This document shows, piece after piece, positions 19,513 through 26,427 of a stretch of 47,730 bases of DNA (the first letter of the stretch is position 1; every line of letters starts with the position of its first letter). The stretch is from positions 1-47,730 of the forward strand of contig ONOI01000006.1 of the NCBI GenBank assembly GCA_900319375.1. Reading direction: 5' to 3'. A program made the translations under genes and the position numbers. The notes under the pieces were generated by a model, which was given only the letters and a program-made list of their open reading frames with translations, ran no database searches and was not told where the DNA came from. The DNA is from an uncultured Bacteroidales bacterium (lineage in GTDB: Bacteria; Bacteroidota; Bacteroidia; Bacteroidales; UBA932).

Positions 19513-20649
19513 TCAGTGTTTGCGGTATTCCTGCGGGGAGATACCGTGGTATTTTCTGAAGGTCCGGGCGATATTGTCTGTGTCCCTGAAGCCGCATTCG
19601 AGGGCTATCTCCTTGAGCGGCAGGTCTATCGAGACGAGCATACGTGTGAATTTCTCGACACGGAGATTCTGAAGGTACTGCCAGATGGAGGTGCCCATCG
19701 CCTTGCGGAAACGGGTTTCGATGCTGCGGCGCGAGAGCGGATAAGGTTCGAGTATCTCGGCCATAGTGAGATCGCGGGTGAAATTGTCGTCGAGAAAATT
19801 CACCACTTTTTCGATAATCGGATCGGCGATAAGGTGGCGCTTGGTCGAACTGCGCTCGACCACGCAGATAGGGCGTATAGTGACGGTAAAAGGCTTCCAG
19901 TTTCCTTTGGACTGGGTGTCCAGCAGGCGGCATATCATCCTTCCGCCTTTTTCCACATCGAGGGCGATCGATGAAATGGGCGGATCGGAGATCTCGCACA
20001 GAAGGTCGTCGTTGTCGACTCCGAGAAGCTGGAGGTCTTCTGGGATGCGTATCCCCTCGACCTTGCAGATTTCGGACACGGCAAGGGCATGGGCATCGTC
20101 GCAGGCGAAGAGCGCTACAGGTTTAGGGAGCCCCACCAGCCACGAGGCGATCATGGAGGTATTGTCGAGCGATTCGGTCTCGAGCACGCGGGTGGAATAC
20201 CCTGCCTGTGAGACCGTCTTCTCGAAGCCTTGCCGGCGCTCCTCAGACCATACGACTCCGCTGAGCCCGAAATAGGCGAAATTCTTGGCTCCTCTGCCTA
20301 TAAAAAAAGATGCGGCCATGCTTCCTGTACCGATGTAGTCGCCGGTAATCACGGAATAGGCCGAACTCCTGCTGTGGTAGTTCTGGAGCACCACCGGGAT
20401 GCCGAGCGATGAGAGCTGCGGCTCTTTTGTGGGATTCCACAGGCCGATGATGGCATCTGCCTTCCAGTTTCGGGCCCGCTCGAGGATTCTTTTTTCGCCT
20501 TCAGGGTCCCAGATAGTCCATGGCGGCATGCGGTAGAACTGCCATGGGCCGTTGTCGTTGGAGTATTCGACGATCCCGCGAAGAAGTTTGCGGTCAAACT
20601 CGCTCGCGCTGTCGATCAGCAGTATGACTTTCTTTTTGGCCTGCGGCAT
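19513..20649 (-). CDS. XylR-type transcriptional regulator (LacI-like sensor + AraC domain)
   Basis: A 378-residue DNA-binding regulator. The start is the ATG at 20649, one base after the eda stop; longer in-frame starts would overlap eda. Residues about 5-265 form a LacI/periplasmic-binding-protein sensor (VILLIDSASEFDRKLLRGI; FACDDAHALAVSEIC; LQLLGVDNDDLLCE), without an N-terminal LacI helix-turn-helix. Residues about 275-378 are an AraC-type double helix-turn-helix (RRSIETRFRKAMGTSIWQYL and the closing signature LKEIALECGFRDTDNIARTFRKYHGISPQEYR is spread over 340-376). This is the architecture of E. coli XylR. It probably senses a sugar or sugar acid of the pathway encoded by its own operon and activates both that operon and the SusC operon through the shared motif. 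Confidence 0.93.
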   Translation of the reverse strand: MPQAKKKVILLIDSASEFDRKLLRGIVEYSNDNGPWQFYRMPPWTIWDPEGEKRILERARNWKADAIIGLWNPTKEPQLSSLGIPVVLQNYHSRSSAYSVITGDYIGTGSMAASFFIGRGAKNFAYFGLSGVVWSEERRQGFEKTVSQAGYSTRVLETESLDNTSMIASWLVGLPKPVALFACDDAHALAVSEICKVEGIRIPEDLQLLGVDNDDLLCEISDPPISSIALDVEKGGRMICRLLDTQSKGNWKPFTVTIRPICVVERSSTKRHLIADPIIEKVVNFLDDNFTRDLTMAEILEPYPLSRRSIETRFRKAMGTSIWQYLQNLRVEKFTRMLVSIDLPLKEIALECGFRDTDNIARTFRKYHGISPQEYRKH

Positions 20650-20650
20650 A

Positions 20651-21322
20651 TTATTTATGGTATAAAGCGAACCATTTGAGGCTCGAAGAGCATAGCTGGG
20701 CGATACTGTCCCACTCGCCAGCGGCAATGGCATCCTTCGGGAAAAGCTTTGAACCCATCCCGAGTGCGGCTGCGCCGGCAGCAGCCCAGGCCCGGACGTT
20801 CTCCTCGCTCGGCTCGACCGAGCCCGTACACATGAGCTTCACCCCGGGGAGCGGGGCGAGCACGTCGCGAACGAACGCCGGGCCTCCGACGCTGCCGGCG
20901 GGGAAGACCTTGACAATCTCGCTGCCGGAGCGGACTGCATTATAAATCTCAGTAACAGTTCCACAGCCGGGTATATAGGGTATATCATGGGCTACGGCAA
21001 CCGCCTGCGCCTCAGTGACCATGCAGGGCGAGACGAGAAAATCTGCGCCTGCTGCGGCAAAAGCCTCCGCGGCTTCCTTGCTGAGTATGGTGCCCGCGCC
21101 AAAGGCCATGCCGGGGCATTCTTCCCTCACGAACGGGATTATCTCGCGGAAAACCAGCAGGGCATTTTCTGAGCGGTCCGTGAATTCAAAAGCGCGGACT
21201 CCGCCCCGGTAGCAGGCCCTGATCGCAAGGCGGGCTGTCTGCGGGTCAGGGTTGAAAAATACCGGCACGACAGGGGCGCTGAGTATGAGGTCTATAGTTT
21301 CTGTTTTGGTAAATGCTGCCAT
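20651..21322 (-). CDS. eda: 2-keto-3-deoxy-6-phosphogluconate (KDPG/KHG) aldolase
   Basis: A 223-residue class I aldolase that splits KDPG into pyruvate and glyceraldehyde-3-phosphate, the last step of hexuronate breakdown. The catalytic Glu is E46 in AFEFTDR and the Schiff-base lysine is K138 in IVKVFPAG, with GAGTILS (74-80) and the C-terminal phosphate-binding MCTGSVEPS present. Length is normal. The gene follows kdgK by 8 bp and precedes the regulator by 1 bp. Confidence 0.96.
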   Translation of the reverse strand: MAAFTKTETIDLILSAPVVPVFFNPDPQTARLAIRACYRGGVRAFEFTDRSENALLVFREIIPFVREECPGMAFGAGTILSKEAAEAFAAAGADFLVSPCMVTEAQAVAVAHDIPYIPGCGTVTEIYNAVRSGSEIVKVFPAGSVGGPAFVRDVLAPLPGVKLMCTGSVEPSEENVRAWAAAGAAALGMGSKLFPKDAIAAGEWDSIAQLCSSSLKWFALYHK

Positions 21323-21330
21323 GGTCCAAT

Positions 21331-22371
21331 CTATCTGCTTACTCGCCCTGAGGCGTTGCCGTTAATGAGATTCTCAACCTCGGAGGTGCTTACGCGGTTG
21401 TAGTCGCCCGGGATCGAGTGCTTGAGGCAGGATGCGGCAGCGGCGAATTCGAGGGCGCGCTGATTGCCAGAGCCTGCGAGCAGGCTGCAGATCAGCCCGC
21501 CCATGAACGCATCGCCGCTGCCCACCCGATCGACTATGTCGGTTATGTCGTAGCGGCGGCTTTCGAAAAGAGTTTGCCCGTCGAAGAGTATGCCTCCCCA
21601 GGTGTTGTGGTCGGCACTGATCGAGCCGCGAAGGGTGAGAGCCACCTTGCGGCAGCGGGGGAAGCGCTGCATCAGCTGGCGGCATACGCTCCCGAAGCGG
21701 GCCGCATCAGGGCTGCCGCCGCATTTCTCGGCATCAAAACCGCCTTCTGGCACTATCCCGAAGACCATCTGGGCATCTTCTTCATTGCCCATGATGAGGT
21801 CGCAGTACGAAACGAGTTCAGGCATTACTTCCGATGCTGCCTTACCGTATTTCCAGAGTTTTTTCCTGTAATTCAGGTCGCACGAGACGGTAATTCCCAT
21901 CTCCGAAGCGGTTTTGACGGCTTCCAGACAGGCATCGGCCGCTCCCTGACTCACCGCCGGGGTTATTCCGCTCCAGTGCAGCCACTTCGCGCCCTCAAGC
22001 ACTTTCCGCCAAGGGATCATCCCGGGCCGAATCTCCGAGAAGGCTGAATGTGCACGGTCATAGACGACCTTGCTCCCGCGGGCTCCGGAGCCGCTTTCGA
22101 GGTAATATATGCCCATCCTCTCGCCTCCGCGGACAATCGAAGATGTGTCTACTCCAAGCCCTTTGAGTTCGCTGATGCACCTGTCGGCAATGTCGTTTTC
22201 GGGCAGCCTGCTGACAAAAGCAGCCTCCAGGCCGAAACCGGCAAGGCTGACGGCAACATTTGCCTCTCCTCCGCCGAAGCACACATCTAAATGCGGCGCC
22301 TGAGTAAAGCGCGTCTTCCCGGGAGTTGAGAGACGGAGCATTATCTCTCCAAAAGTAACCACTTTATTCAT
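21331..22371 (-). CDS. kdgK: 2-keto-3-deoxygluconate kinase (PfkB family)
   Basis: A 346-residue PfkB-fold sugar kinase. The N-terminal [11 protein letters not shown] and [17 protein letters not shown] (about 31-47) and the C-terminal signature [12 protein letters not shown] (281-292, catalytic D287) are intact. In this context it phosphorylates 2-keto-3-deoxy-D-gluconate made by UxuA to give KDPG for Eda. The start ATG overlaps the uxuA stop by 8 bp. The specific substrate is inferred from the operon. Confidence 0.93.
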   Translation of the reverse strand: MNKVVTFGEIMLRLSTPGKTRFTQAPHLDVCFGGGEANVAVSLAGFGLEAAFVSRLPENDIADRCISELKGLGVDTSSIVRGGERMGIYYLESGSGARGSKVVYDRAHSAFSEIRPGMIPWRKVLEGAKWLHWSGITPAVSQGAADACLEAVKTASEMGITVSCDLNYRKKLWKYGKAASEVMPELVSYCDLIMGNEEDAQMVFGIVPEGGFDAEKCGGSPDAARFGSVCRQLMQRFPRCRKVALTLRGSISADHNTWGGILFDGQTLFESRRYDITDIVDRVGSGDAFMGGLICSLLAGSGNQRALEFAAAASCLKHSIPGDYNRVSTSEVENLINGNASGRVSR

Positions 22372-23536
22372 AATCGTTTATCAGAGCGGCCTCGATACCG
22401 CGGAGCTCCGCCAGCGAACGGAGCCTGCCGTAGCATGAGTAGCCGGGGTTTGACTTTCTTCCAAGGTCGTCACACATCTGGTGACCGTGATCGGGCCTGA
22501 GGAAAATGCGGAATTTGCGCCTGTGCTCCACCTCCAGAAGGGCTTTCATCATCTCCACTACGGGCACATCGCCTTCGAGAAGGTTCGCCTCGTAGAAATC
22601 GCCCTCCGGGCTGCGCTTTGTCGAGCGAAGGTGGACGAAGTCGATGCGTTCGCCGAACTCGCGCATCATGGCGGGAAGGTCGTTGTCAGCCCTGACTCCG
22701 AGAGAGCCCGTGCAGAGGTTGAGCCCGTTGGCGGGGCTTGGAACAGCCGCAACAAGTTTACGGAAGTCTTCGGCCGTAGACATGATGCGCGGAAGCCCGA
22801 GAATAGGGTAGGGAGGATCGTCCGGGTGGATGACCATACGCGCTCCGACCTCCTCGCAGACGGGGCAGATTTGCCTTAAAAAAAAGATAAGATTGGAGCG
22901 CAAATCTTCTTCTGTTATAGTATCATAGCGTTTAAGTGCCTCGCGGAACTTCTCGAGGGTGAAGCTCTCCTCGCTGCCCGGAAGCCCGGCTATCATATTG
23001 CGCGTGAGTTTCTGCTTGTCTTCAGGGCTCATCGCCTCGAATCTCCTGCGCGCTTTTTCGGTCTCTTCCGCCGTATACTGGGCAGCGGCGCCGGAACGCT
23101 CGAGGATGAAGAGATCGAAGGCCATGAAGGCATCCCGCTCGAAACGCAGGGCAAGGCTGCCGTCCGGCATCGGATAAGCGAGATCGGTGCGGGTCCAGTC
23201 GAGTACGGGCATGAAATTGTAGGTGATGCACATGATGCCCTCAGCCGCAAGGTTCCGGATGGTCTGCTTGTAGTTCTCGATGTACCGGAGGTAGTCGCCC
23301 TCGCGGGTCTTGATGTGCTCATGGACGGGCACGCTCTCGACCACGCTCCACTCCAGGCCTGCTGCTCTGCATTCAGCCTGACGGATGCGTATCTGTTCGC
23401 GGGTCCACACCTCGCCGTTCGGTATGTGGTGCAGCGCCGTGACTATGTCGGTGACTCCGGCCTGGCGTATGTACTGGAGCGGTACGGGATCCTGCGGACC
23501 GTACCAGCGCCAGCTCTGTCTCATCGGATATCTCAT
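22364..23536 (-). CDS. uxuA: Mannonate dehydratase
   Basis: A 390-residue metal-dependent TIM-barrel enzyme that dehydrates D-mannonate to 2-keto-3-deoxy-D-gluconate. Family motifs include the start [16 protein letters not shown], the [11 protein letters not shown] loop, [21 protein letters not shown] and RPDHGHQM, which carry the metal-binding His/Cys/Asp residues. Length is typical. Start overlaps the upstream SDR stop as ATGA. Confidence 0.97.
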   Translation of the reverse strand: MRYPMRQSWRWYGPQDPVPLQYIRQAGVTDIVTALHHIPNGEVWTREQIRIRQAECRAAGLEWSVVESVPVHEHIKTREGDYLRYIENYKQTIRNLAAEGIMCITYNFMPVLDWTRTDLAYPMPDGSLALRFERDAFMAFDLFILERSGAAAQYTAEETEKARRRFEAMSPEDKQKLTRNMIAGLPGSEESFTLEKFREALKRYDTITEEDLRSNLIFFLRQICPVCEEVGARMVIHPDDPPYPILGLPRIMSTAEDFRKLVAAVPSPANGLNLCTGSLGVRADNDLPAMMREFGERIDFVHLRSTKRSPEGDFYEANLLEGDVPVVEMMKALLEVEHRRKFRIFLRPDHGHQMCDDLGRKSNPGYSCYGRLRSLAELRGIEAALINDYE

Positions 23537-24357
23537 ATACTGAATGCGTTGAATCCTCCGTCGACGACACTTATTGTGCCCGTGACGCCCCTGGAGGCAT
23601 CGGAGGCAAGGTAGTGGAGGGTGCCGGTGAGCTCGTCTGGCTGGAGGAAACGGCCAAACGGGGTATGGGCGATTATTTTGTGGGACCTGTCGGTAAGCGA
23701 GCCGTCAGGATTGGTCAGCAGCGTCCTGTTCTGGTTTGTGAGCAGAAAGCCCGGAGCTATGGCATTGACCCTCAGGCCATCACCGTATTTGGTGGCAAGC
23801 TCGCCCGCAAGCCACTCCGTCCAGCTCGCTATCCCGGCTTTGGCTATACCATAGCCGGCGACGCGGGTGAGCGGGCGCAGCGAAGTCATCGAGCAGAAAT
23901 TGATGATGGAGCCCTTTCGGGTTTCGATCATAGGCTTGGAAAACACCTTGGTCGGGATCACCGTCCCAAAGATATTGAGTTCGCATACTTTCTTCATAGC
24001 CTCGATGTCCAGATCTGCCATGCTCTGGTCGGGGCGGACGTTGGCTTTGTCCATATTGCCACCTGCGGCATTGAGCAGGATATCAACCCTGCCGTACCGG
24101 TCCAGGATGGTCTCAAGATTCGCCTCGAGAACATTCTCGTCTAGCACGTCGGTAGGCAGGAAAATCGCTTCGCCGCCCTCCGACTCGATCTCCTTTGAAA
24201 TCTCCCTGCCTTTCTGCGCCGCGCGCTCCAGATCGAGAAGTACCATCTTGCAGCCTTGCGCGGCAAAGTATTTGACTATGGTTTGCCCGAGTACACCGCA
24301 TGCACCCGTCATCACGGCCACTCGGCCGCTGATGTCGAATTGGTTATCAGTTTTCAT
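23533..24357 (-). CDS. SDR oxidoreductase, probable fructuronate reductase (mannonate oxidoreductase)
   Basis: A 274-residue short-chain dehydrogenase. The NAD(P)-binding TGACGVLGQ (17-25), NAAGG (96-100), and catalytic S156, Y169 and K173 (GYGIAK) are all present. In the uxuA operon it most likely interconverts D-fructuronate and D-mannonate, the job done by the SDR-type UxuB of Bacillus subtilis; a KduD-like role on unsaturated uronate products is the alternative. The ATG at 24357 is preferred over the one at 24390 because the -7 box lies between them, which leaves at most a few bases of leader. First gene of the hexuronate operon. Confidence 0.85.
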   Translation of the reverse strand: MKTDNQFDISGRVAVMTGACGVLGQTIVKYFAAQGCKMVLLDLERAAQKGREISKEIESEGGEAIFLPTDVLDENVLEANLETILDRYGRVDILLNAAGGNMDKANVRPDQSMADLDIEAMKKVCELNIFGTVIPTKVFSKPMIETRKGSIINFCSMTSLRPLTRVAGYGIAKAGIASWTEWLAGELATKYGDGLRVNAIAPGFLLTNQNRTLLTNPDGSLTDRSHKIIAHTPFGRFLQPDELTGTLHYLASDASRGVTGTISVVDGGFNAFSI

Positions 24358-24364
24358 ATCATTA

Positions 24365-24372
24365 CAAATGTA
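24365..24372 (-). promoter_or_regulatory. -7 promoter box of the hexuronate operon
   Basis: Minus-strand TACATTTG fits TAnnTTTG and ends 7 bases before the ATG at 24357, so the mRNA would be leaderless or nearly so. No TTTG at the -33 distance. Confidence 0.65.
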
Positions 24373-24404
24373 ATTATTTTCCCCGTTCATTTAGCGACAC
24401 CCCG

Positions 24405-24427
24405 CGAAATTTAGTCCTCAAATAGCG
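24405..24427 (-). promoter_or_regulatory. Putative operator shared with the SusC operon (copy 2)
   Basis: Minus-strand CGCTATTTGAGGA (24415-24427) then TTTCG (24405-24409), the second copy of the motif at 19485-19507, at exactly the same 42-bp distance from its -7 box. Confidence 0.7.
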
Positions 24428-24580
24428 CATCGCCCCCCCTCGAGCCCTCCACCCGGCGCGGGGACGTTTCCGCCCCCTCGAGCCCGGCACAGCGCAATCG
24501 AGGGTTGGACATTGGGGTATTACGGCCCTGAGCGTGGCTATCACCCCCTGCGAAGGAGGTGATGGGAGCGAAAAAGGCCC

Positions 24581-24621
24581 AAAAAGTGGCTATCACCCTT
24601 CAATACACGGGTGGTAGCCAC
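24581..24621 (-). terminator. Rho-independent terminator-like hairpin
   Basis: Arms 24586-24598 and 24609-24621 pair at 12 of 13 positions and, on the minus strand, are followed by TTTTT. It lies just downstream of the tRNA 3'-end copy, so it may be the original terminator of the tRNA. Confidence 0.6.
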
Positions 24622-24628
24622 GCGAAGG

Positions 24629-24655
24629 GAGCGATTAACGGGGCTCGGACCCGCG
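24629..24655 (-). repeat. Copy of the tRNA-Gly 3' end
   Basis: 24 of 27 bases match 24798-24824 (T arm and end of the acceptor stem), including 19 consecutive identical bases, at an offset of 169 bp in the same orientation. The rest of the tRNA is absent, so it is not a functional tRNA. Confidence 0.8.
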
Positions 24656-24726
24656 GCGTCGCTTCGCTGACGCCTTCGCTTCCACGTTACCCCCCGGCGG
24701 CACGGCCACCGACCCCTCGGGGGTCT

Positions 24727-24741
24727 GTTGAGGTCGCGGGT
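24727..24741 (+). repeat. Inverted copy of part of tRNA-Gly
   Basis: GTTGAGGTCGCGGGT on the plus strand equals tRNA-Gly bases (anticodon-stem 3' side to T arm) that lie on the minus strand at 24818-24832: a perfect 15-bp inverted repeat. Confidence 0.75.
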
Positions 24742-24757
24742 AGGACTGACCTACATT

Positions 24758-24791
24758 CAAAACAAAAAGACCGCCACAAGGACGGTCTTTT
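24758..24791 (-). terminator. Terminator of tRNA-Gly
   Basis: On the minus strand AAGACCGTCC and GGCGGTCTT form a hairpin followed by a T-rich TTTTTGTTTTG, 8 bases after the tRNA end. Confidence 0.85.
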
Positions 24792-24798
24792 CGTTTTG

Positions 24799-24871
24799 AG
24801 CGGAAAACGGGGCTCGGACCCGCGACCTCAACCTTGGCAAGGTTGCGCTCTACCAACTGAGCTATTTCCGC
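24799..24871 (-). tRNA. tRNA-Gly (anticodon GCC)
   Basis: A 73-nt cloverleaf: acceptor stem GCGGAAA with TTTCCGC, D arm AGCTCAGTTGGTAGAGC, anticodon stem CAACC/GGTTG with loop TTGCCAA (anticodon GCC), and T arm CGGGTCCGAGCCCCG. No CCA is encoded. It has its own promoter and terminator. Confidence 0.97.
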
Positions 24872-24883
24872 GATAAGGGACTG

Positions 24884-24914
24884 CAAATATACGGCAAAAA
24901 ATGTAATCTGCAAA
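24884..24914 (-). promoter_or_regulatory. Promoter of tRNA-Gly
   Basis: A full Bacteroidota promoter on the minus strand: TTTG (24911-24914), 19-bp spacer, TATATTTG (24884-24891). The tRNA begins 12 bases after the box. It lies in the 49-bp gap after pheS. Confidence 0.9.
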
Positions 24915-24919
24915 TTTTT

Positions 24920-25957
24920 TTACACTTCTACCGCAGTGCTGAATTCGCGAAGGAAGCGCAGGTCGTTCTCGAAGTAGTGGCGGAGGTCGTTGACCTGCCA
25001 CTTGAGCATTGCGATGCGTTCGAGGCCCATTCCGAAGGCGAAGCCGCTGTATTTTTCGGGGTCGATTCCCGAAGCTTTCAGGACGTTGGGGTCAACCATT
25101 CCGCAGCCGAGAATCTCTAGCCAGCCGGTTCCCTTGCAGATGTTGCAGCCTTTTCCGTGGCAGATGTTACAGCTGACATCGACCTCGGCGGAGGGCTCGG
25201 TGAAGGGGAAGTAAGATGGGCGCATACGGATCTGGGTATCCGGGCCGAACATCTCGCGCGCAAACAGGAGGATGGCCTGCTTGAGGTCTGCGAAGGTTAC
25301 GTTTTCGTCGATATAAAGGCCTTCGACCTGGTGGAAGATGCAGTGGGCCCTGGCGCTGATAGCTTCGTTGCGGAACACACGGCCGGGGCAGATGACGCGG
25401 ATCGGAAGAGACATTTTCTCCATCGCGCGGACCTGAACGGAAGAGGTGTGTGTCCTCAGAAGAAGGGGATTCGGGTGTCCTGCAGAGATGAAGAAGGTAT
25501 CCTGCATATCGCGGGCAGGGTGGTTCGGAGGGAAGTTCAGGGCCTCGAAGACGTGGTAATCGTCTTCGATTTCCGGGCCCTCGGCTACGTCGTAACCGAA
25601 CTTGCGGAAAATATCCACGATTTCCTTGCGGACGATGCTTACGGGGTGGCGCGAGCCGAGCTCGAGGGTGTCTCCGGGCATCGAGAGGTCCTCACGAGGA
25701 CCTGAAGCAGCTTCGGAGAGGGCGAGCGAGTCGCGCAATTCCTCTACCTTGGCGATAGCGAGCTGTTTCAGTTCGTTGAGCGGACGGCCGAATTCGGCTT
25801 TCTGCTCCCTGTCTACCGTACGGAATTCCTCAAACAAGGCTGTAATGACGCCTTTCTTTCCGAGGAAATGTACCCTCGCTTCTTCTACATCCTTGAGAGT
25901 CTCACACTTCAGAGCCTGCAGCTCTGAAATCACCTGCTGAATATCTTCTTTCTTCAT
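24920..25957 (-). CDS. pheS: Phenylalanyl-tRNA synthetase alpha subunit
   Basis: A 345-residue class II synthetase subunit that, with PheT, charges tRNA-Phe. The N-terminal coiled coil (1-90) is followed by the catalytic core: motif 1 region HPVSIVRKEIVDIFRKFGYD, motif 2 FRNEAISARAHCIFHQVEGL, and motif 3 GFAFGMGLERIAML. A Cys cluster (CNICHGKGCNICKGTGW) occurs in the insertion before motif 3, likely a metal-binding knuckle as in related PheS proteins. pheT is not adjacent. It starts 2 bp after the stop of the small secreted protein upstream. Confidence 0.98.
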   Translation of the reverse strand: MKKEDIQQVISELQALKCETLKDVEEARVHFLGKKGVITALFEEFRTVDREQKAEFGRPLNELKQLAIAKVEELRDSLALSEAASGPREDLSMPGDTLELGSRHPVSIVRKEIVDIFRKFGYDVAEGPEIEDDYHVFEALNFPPNHPARDMQDTFFISAGHPNPLLLRTHTSSVQVRAMEKMSLPIRVICPGRVFRNEAISARAHCIFHQVEGLYIDENVTFADLKQAILLFAREMFGPDTQIRMRPSYFPFTEPSAEVDVSCNICHGKGCNICKGTGWLEILGCGMVDPNVLKASGIDPEKYSGFAFGMGLERIAMLKWQVNDLRHYFENDLRFLREFSTAVEV

Positions 25958-25959
25958 AA

Positions 25960-26376
25960 TTACTTCGAAGAGCGCTTTGCTTCGCGCTTGTCACGGGCCT
26001 TTTTATCCCTGGCCGCTCCGTTTTTAAGATACTTTGCCCACTGTTCTTCGTCCAGGACCCGGTAAAAAGCCTGATAGATTTTCTCGGTCCACTTGTCCTG
26101 AATTGCAACGTAGACATCGCTGTTTGCCACCCTGGCCTGGCTCTTTTCCTGCATCTCCGCCCTCATCGCGAAATAGTCGTGGGTAAGGATCGAATCGATG
26201 TAGAACTCCTGGGCCATATCCAGATCGAGGATATTGGTATATTTCTCCACCTCTTTCTCGATCATGGCATACATTTCCTTCTCCTGCTGTTCGGGACTCT
26301 TCTGTTCTTGGGCGGAAGCGAAGGCCCCCGTCACGAGAAGGAGCGCGGCTGAAAGCAGTATGCGGAATAATTTCAT
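25960..26376 (-). CDS. Small periplasmic helical protein, unknown function
   Basis: A 138-residue protein with a signal peptide (cleavage probably after ASA, residue 22). The mature part is almost entirely charged helix and ends in a strongly basic tail (ARDKKARDKREAKRSSK). The helical pattern with LDEEQWAKY recalls Spy/CpxP-type periplasmic chaperones, but the LTxxQ motif is not clearly there, so this is only a suggestion. It is probably co-transcribed with pheS, 2 bp downstream. A -7 box TAATTTTG lies at 26403-26410 on the minus strand. Confidence 0.75.
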   Translation of the reverse strand: MKLFRILLSAALLLVTGAFASAQEQKSPEQQEKEMYAMIEKEVEKYTNILDLDMAQEFYIDSILTHDYFAMRAEMQEKSQARVANSDVYVAIQDKWTEKIYQAFYRVLDEEQWAKYLKNGAARDKKARDKREAKRSSK

Positions 26377-26410
26377 TATATTTGCTTGATACTACAAACA
26401 CGCAAAATTA
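26377..26410. promoter_or_regulatory. Divergent, overlapping promoter boxes
   Basis: Plus strand: TATATTTG at 26377-26384, 43 bp before the C69 peptidase ATG. Minus strand: TAATTTTG at 26403-26410, before the small periplasmic gene. Each lies inside the other's transcribed leader, so the two promoters face past one another and could interfere. Neither has a clear TTTG at -33. Confidence 0.6.
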
Positions 26411-26427
26411 ATCAATTCCAAGATAAA

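Larger units (their letters stand above)
24428..24761. other. Gene-poor spacer with short repeats and hairpins
   Basis: No gene is supported here. It holds a 13-bp direct repeat CCCCCTCGAGCCC (24435-24447 and 24473-24485), a 13-bp repeat GTGGCTATCACCC (24534-24546 and 24586-24598), a hairpin at 24540-24563 (ATCACC/GGTGAT arms), a terminator-like hairpin at 24581-24621, and two pieces of tRNA-Gly sequence (24629-24655 in the tRNA's orientation, 24727-24741 inverted). The composition is unusually C-rich in 24430-24490. Confidence 0.6.

Noticed and set aside
24411-24596. A 61-codon minus-strand open frame in the spacer
   Set aside because: Covers the operator and repeat region, low-complexity composition, no plausible start signal or homology.
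24635-24913. A 92-codon minus-strand open frame through the tRNA (translation containing IAQLVERNLAKVEVAG)
   Set aside because: This is the translation of tRNA-Gly itself, a known false gene; the cloverleaf, promoter and terminator explain the sequence.
25100-25170. Cys-rich insertion in pheS as a possible foreign domain
   Set aside because: Falls at a known insertion point and the flanking motifs 2 and 3 are intact; likely normal for this lineage.
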